In this document: positions 4,711 to 6,422 of the stretch, one piece after another | Numbering within the stretch: the first letter of the stretch is position 1 | How the letters are laid out: every line of letters starts with the position of its first letter | Origin: Deltaproteobacteria bacterium | Lineage (GTDB): Bacteria > Desulfobacterota > G020345765 | NCBI GenBank assembly: GCA_030616835.1 | Contig: JAUWWP010000161.1 | Coordinates: forward strand, 1 to 6,422 | Length of the DNA stretch: 6,422 nucleotides | Direction: 5' to 3' | Program-made: the position numbers and the translations under genes | Notes under the pieces: generated by a model | What the model saw: only the letters and a program-made list of their open reading frames with translations | What the model was told of the DNA's origin: nothing | Database searches by the model: none

Positions 4711-4741
4711 TAGAGTTACCAATTAAAAGAGGTAACTACTA
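4711..4741. promoter_or_regulatory. Inverted repeat in the glpA leader
   Basis: AGTTACC (4714-4720) and GGTAACT (4731-4737) pair perfectly across a 10-nt AT-rich spacer, and TAG (4711-4713) extends to CTA (4739-4741) past one bulged A. The dyad ends 30 nt before the glpA ATG. It could be an operator or an mRNA hairpin; no T-run follows, so it is not a terminator. Confidence 0.4.
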
Positions 4742-4771
4742 CATTAGTAAATCATAGGTAAAGGGGCCTGA

Positions 4772-6422
4772 ATGGAAGATATTTACGATGTAGCGGTAAT
4801 TGGCGGCGGGGTTAATGGCACCGGGATTGCGCGGGACTGCGCAATGCGGGGCCTGAAGGTAATTCTTCTGGAAAAGAAGGATTTCTCTGCCGGGACTACC
4901 GGGGCATGCAGCGGTATGATTCACGGGGGGCTACGGTATCTTTACAGTGATGTTGGAATTACCAAGGTCTCCTGCCTTGACAGTGGCTATATCCGGAAGA
5001 TTGCCCGCCATCTTACCTTCCGCATTCCTTTTATCGCCCCGGTATTGGGGAAAGGCTTCTTTTCCCGGGCTTTTTTAGAGCTGATGGAGGCCTATTTTAC
5101 GGCCTATGACCGCTTTGCTCCCCTGAAGTCCGGGAAGCCTCATACTCGCCTCTCCCGGGAAGAGGCCTTAAGGCTGGAGCCCGGGCTCAGCCCCCGAATT
5201 ATTGGTGCGGTTACTATGGATGAATGGGGGATCGATCCCTTCCGGCTTTGTGTAGCCAATGCTCTCTCGGCTCAGGAGCACGGGACAAAGGTTCAAAATC
5301 ATACCGAGGTAATTGATTTTATTAGATCCGGGAAGAATGGGATAACCGGGATTAAGGTCAAGAACCTATTAACTAAAGAGATCAAGCTGATCTCGGCCCG
5401 GATAGTAATGAATGCCGCCGGACCCTGGCTTACCAGGATCGGACAAATAGCCGGGGTTGAAATAAGGCTCCGGCCGGCCAAGGGCATTCATCTTGTCTTT
5501 GATCGCCGACTTTCCAATCTGGCCATCAATACCAGTGCTATTGATGGTCGCCAGATCTTCCTCATCCCTCACGAGAATACCTCCATACTGGGCACTACCG
5601 ATGATGATTTCTACGGGGATCCGGACAGCCTCACGGTCACCGAGGATGAGATCGAATATCTACTGCAGGGAATCGAAAGGGTGTTTCCCGGGATCCGGGA
5701 TCACCGCATAATGCGGGCATTCGCCGGGATTCGTCCCACCCTGTATGCCTGGGGGAGGAATGAGGATTCCCTCTACCGGGAGCATGAGATCTTTGACCAC
5801 GAGGCAAGAGATGGGGAGAAGGGGCTGATTACCATTGGCGGAGGGAAGCTGGCCAGCTACCGCCTGATGTCAGAGCAGGCAACCAATCTTATCTGTGAGA
5901 AATTAGGGATAAAGGCAGGCTGCCGAACCCATCTCGAGGCTTTGCCCGGAGGAGAAAAAGAGGTGGATATTGAAGGGCTCTCAAGGCGATTTTCTCTCCC
6001 GATGTATGTGGTAAAAAGGATCGTTTATCGCCAGGGAGCAAGGGGGGAGAGGATCCTGGAGATGATTAGAGATGATCCCTTCGGGGGGAATTTAATCTGC
6101 CGATGTGAACCAGTGACCGAGGCCGAGATCCGGTATTGCATCAGGAATGAGTGGGTAAAGACCCTCGCCGATCTGCGCCGTAGAACAAGATTGGGCAGCG
6201 GCCCCTGTCAGGGCAGTGGCTGCACGGTGATGGCCGCACAGATTATGGCGGAGGAACTAAAGCTTTCTCCCGAAGAGGCACAACGGCTGATATTCGATTT
6301 TCTCGGCGAGAGGTGGAAGGGCAAGGCACCGATTCTGAGGGGTATCCAATTAAGCCAGGAGGAGCTTAATCAGGCAAAATACCTTTGTGTTGGGAATCTT
6401 GATAATATATTCAGACAAGGAG
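4772..6422 (+). CDS. glpA: FAD-dependent glycerol-3-phosphate dehydrogenase, anaerobic-type subunit A, 3' end cut by window edge
   Basis: The frame is open for 550 codons to the window edge. It has the dinucleotide-binding motif VIGGGVNGTGIARD (9-22) with E34 after the second strand, GTTGACSGMIHGGLRYL (41-57) of the GlpA/GlpD FAD site, NAAGPW (214-219), GTTDDDFYG (274-282), AFAGIRPT (316-323) and TIGGGKLASYR (354-364). The C-terminal region contains a BFD-like [2Fe-2S]-type cysteine set: C443 and C445 (CRCE), C479 and C484 (GPCQGSGC). This extension separates GlpA from the aerobic GlpD. The enzyme oxidises sn-glycerol-3-phosphate to dihydroxyacetone phosphate at the membrane; in Escherichia coli GlpA works with GlpB and GlpC and passes electrons to menaquinone, which fits the ubiE gene upstream. 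Escherichia coli GlpA has 542 residues, so only a short tail is probably missing. An AAGGGG site (4761-4766) lies 5 nt before the ATG. glpB and glpC, if present, would be off-window. Confidence 0.93.
   Translation, partial: MEDIYDVAVIGGGVNGTGIARDCAMRGLKVILLEKKDFSAGTTGACSGMIHGGLRYLYSDVGITKVSCLDSGYIRKIARHLTFRIPFIAPVLGKGFFSRAFLELMEAYFTAYDRFAPLKSGKPHTRLSREEALRLEPGLSPRIIGAVTMDEWGIDPFRLCVANALSAQEHGTKVQNHTEVIDFIRSGKNGITGIKVKNLLTKEIKLISARIVMNAAGPWLTRIGQIAGVEIRLRPAKGIHLVFDRRLSNLAINTSAIDGRQIFLIPHENTSILGTTDDDFYGDPDSLTVTEDEIEYLLQGIERVFPGIRDHRIMRAFAGIRPTLYAWGRNEDSLYREHEIFDHEARDGEKGLITIGGGKLASYRLMSEQATNLICEKLGIKAGCRTHLEALPGGEKEVDIEGLSRRFSLPMYVVKRIVYRQGARGERILEMIRDDPFGGNLICRCEPVTEAEIRYCIRNEWVKTLADLRRRTRLGSGPCQGSGCTVMAAQIMAEELKLSPEEAQRLIFDFLGERWKGKAPILRGIQLSQEELNQAKYLCVGNLDNIFRQG

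Larger units (their letters stand above)
4309..4771. other. 463-bp gap without a credible gene
   Basis: No convincing coding region is seen on either strand; the short open frames here run through the dispersed repeats. The stretch holds a TTGACA (4324-4329) and a TATAAT (4353-4358) spaced too far apart, repeat copy D (4463-4483), a GC-rich hairpin (4524-4544), a weak promoter candidate (4569-4599) and three dyads nearer glpA (4623-4636, 4688-4701, 4711-4741). Positions about 4383-4450 (GTTGGGTCAGTCGG onward) are unexplained, apart from a small GGGGT-AAC-ACCCC hairpin near 4435-4447. Confidence 0.7.

Noticed and set aside
4519..4722. 67-codon minus-strand open frame ending PPLTPPTKGGE
   Set aside because: Its C-terminal part is the translated GC-rich hairpin repeat and its start lies in the dyad region upstream of glpA; no coding signal.

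Overview
The window looks like chromosomal DNA from an uncultured, diderm (Gram-negative-type), menaquinone-using bacterium. The evidence is a complete UbiE/MenG quinone methyltransferase, a secreted lipoprotein with a LysM domain, an anaerobic-type GlpA that runs off the right edge, and gaps filled with short dispersed repeats of a kind common in candidate-phylum and other environmental genomes. No phylum can be named with confidence from 6.4 kb.

Layout. Positions 1-707 (minus strand) hold the first 235 codons of an unrecognised polytopic membrane protein whose C-terminus lies beyond the left edge. An AT-rich divergent promoter region (about 708-860) separates it from ubiE/menG (861-1580, plus strand); both predicted promoters use the same few bases for their -35 boxes. 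A 133-bp gap with three consecutive hairpins (1595-1685) follows. Next come a HAD-family phosphatase-like gene (1714-2382) and, overlapping it by 17 nt, a diacylglycerol/lipid kinase-family gene (2366-3295). The gap 3296-3630 holds a short dispersed repeat, a 9-bp tandem repeat and a large imperfect inverted repeat, then a good promoter with a TTGACA -35 box. That promoter drives a DUF4398-LysM lipoprotein (3631-4227; TTG start behind a near-perfect Shine-Dalgarno), which ends at a strong intrinsic terminator (4272-4308). A 463-bp gap (4309-4771) has no credible gene but carries two more repeat hairpins and three dyads close to the next gene. From 4772 to the right edge is glpA, 550 codons and still open, probably lacking only its last residues.

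Functional theme. MenG completes menaquinone, and GlpA oxidises glycerol-3-phosphate with electrons that normally go to the quinone pool. The lipid kinase and GlpA both touch glycerolipid metabolism. This is a loose household grouping, not one operon: promoters, a terminator and repeats split the window into at least four transcription units. I found no CRISPR array, transposase, tRNA, rRNA or defence system. The parts most worth a second look are the repeat-filled gaps, the overlapping divergent promoters and the dyads upstream of glpA.
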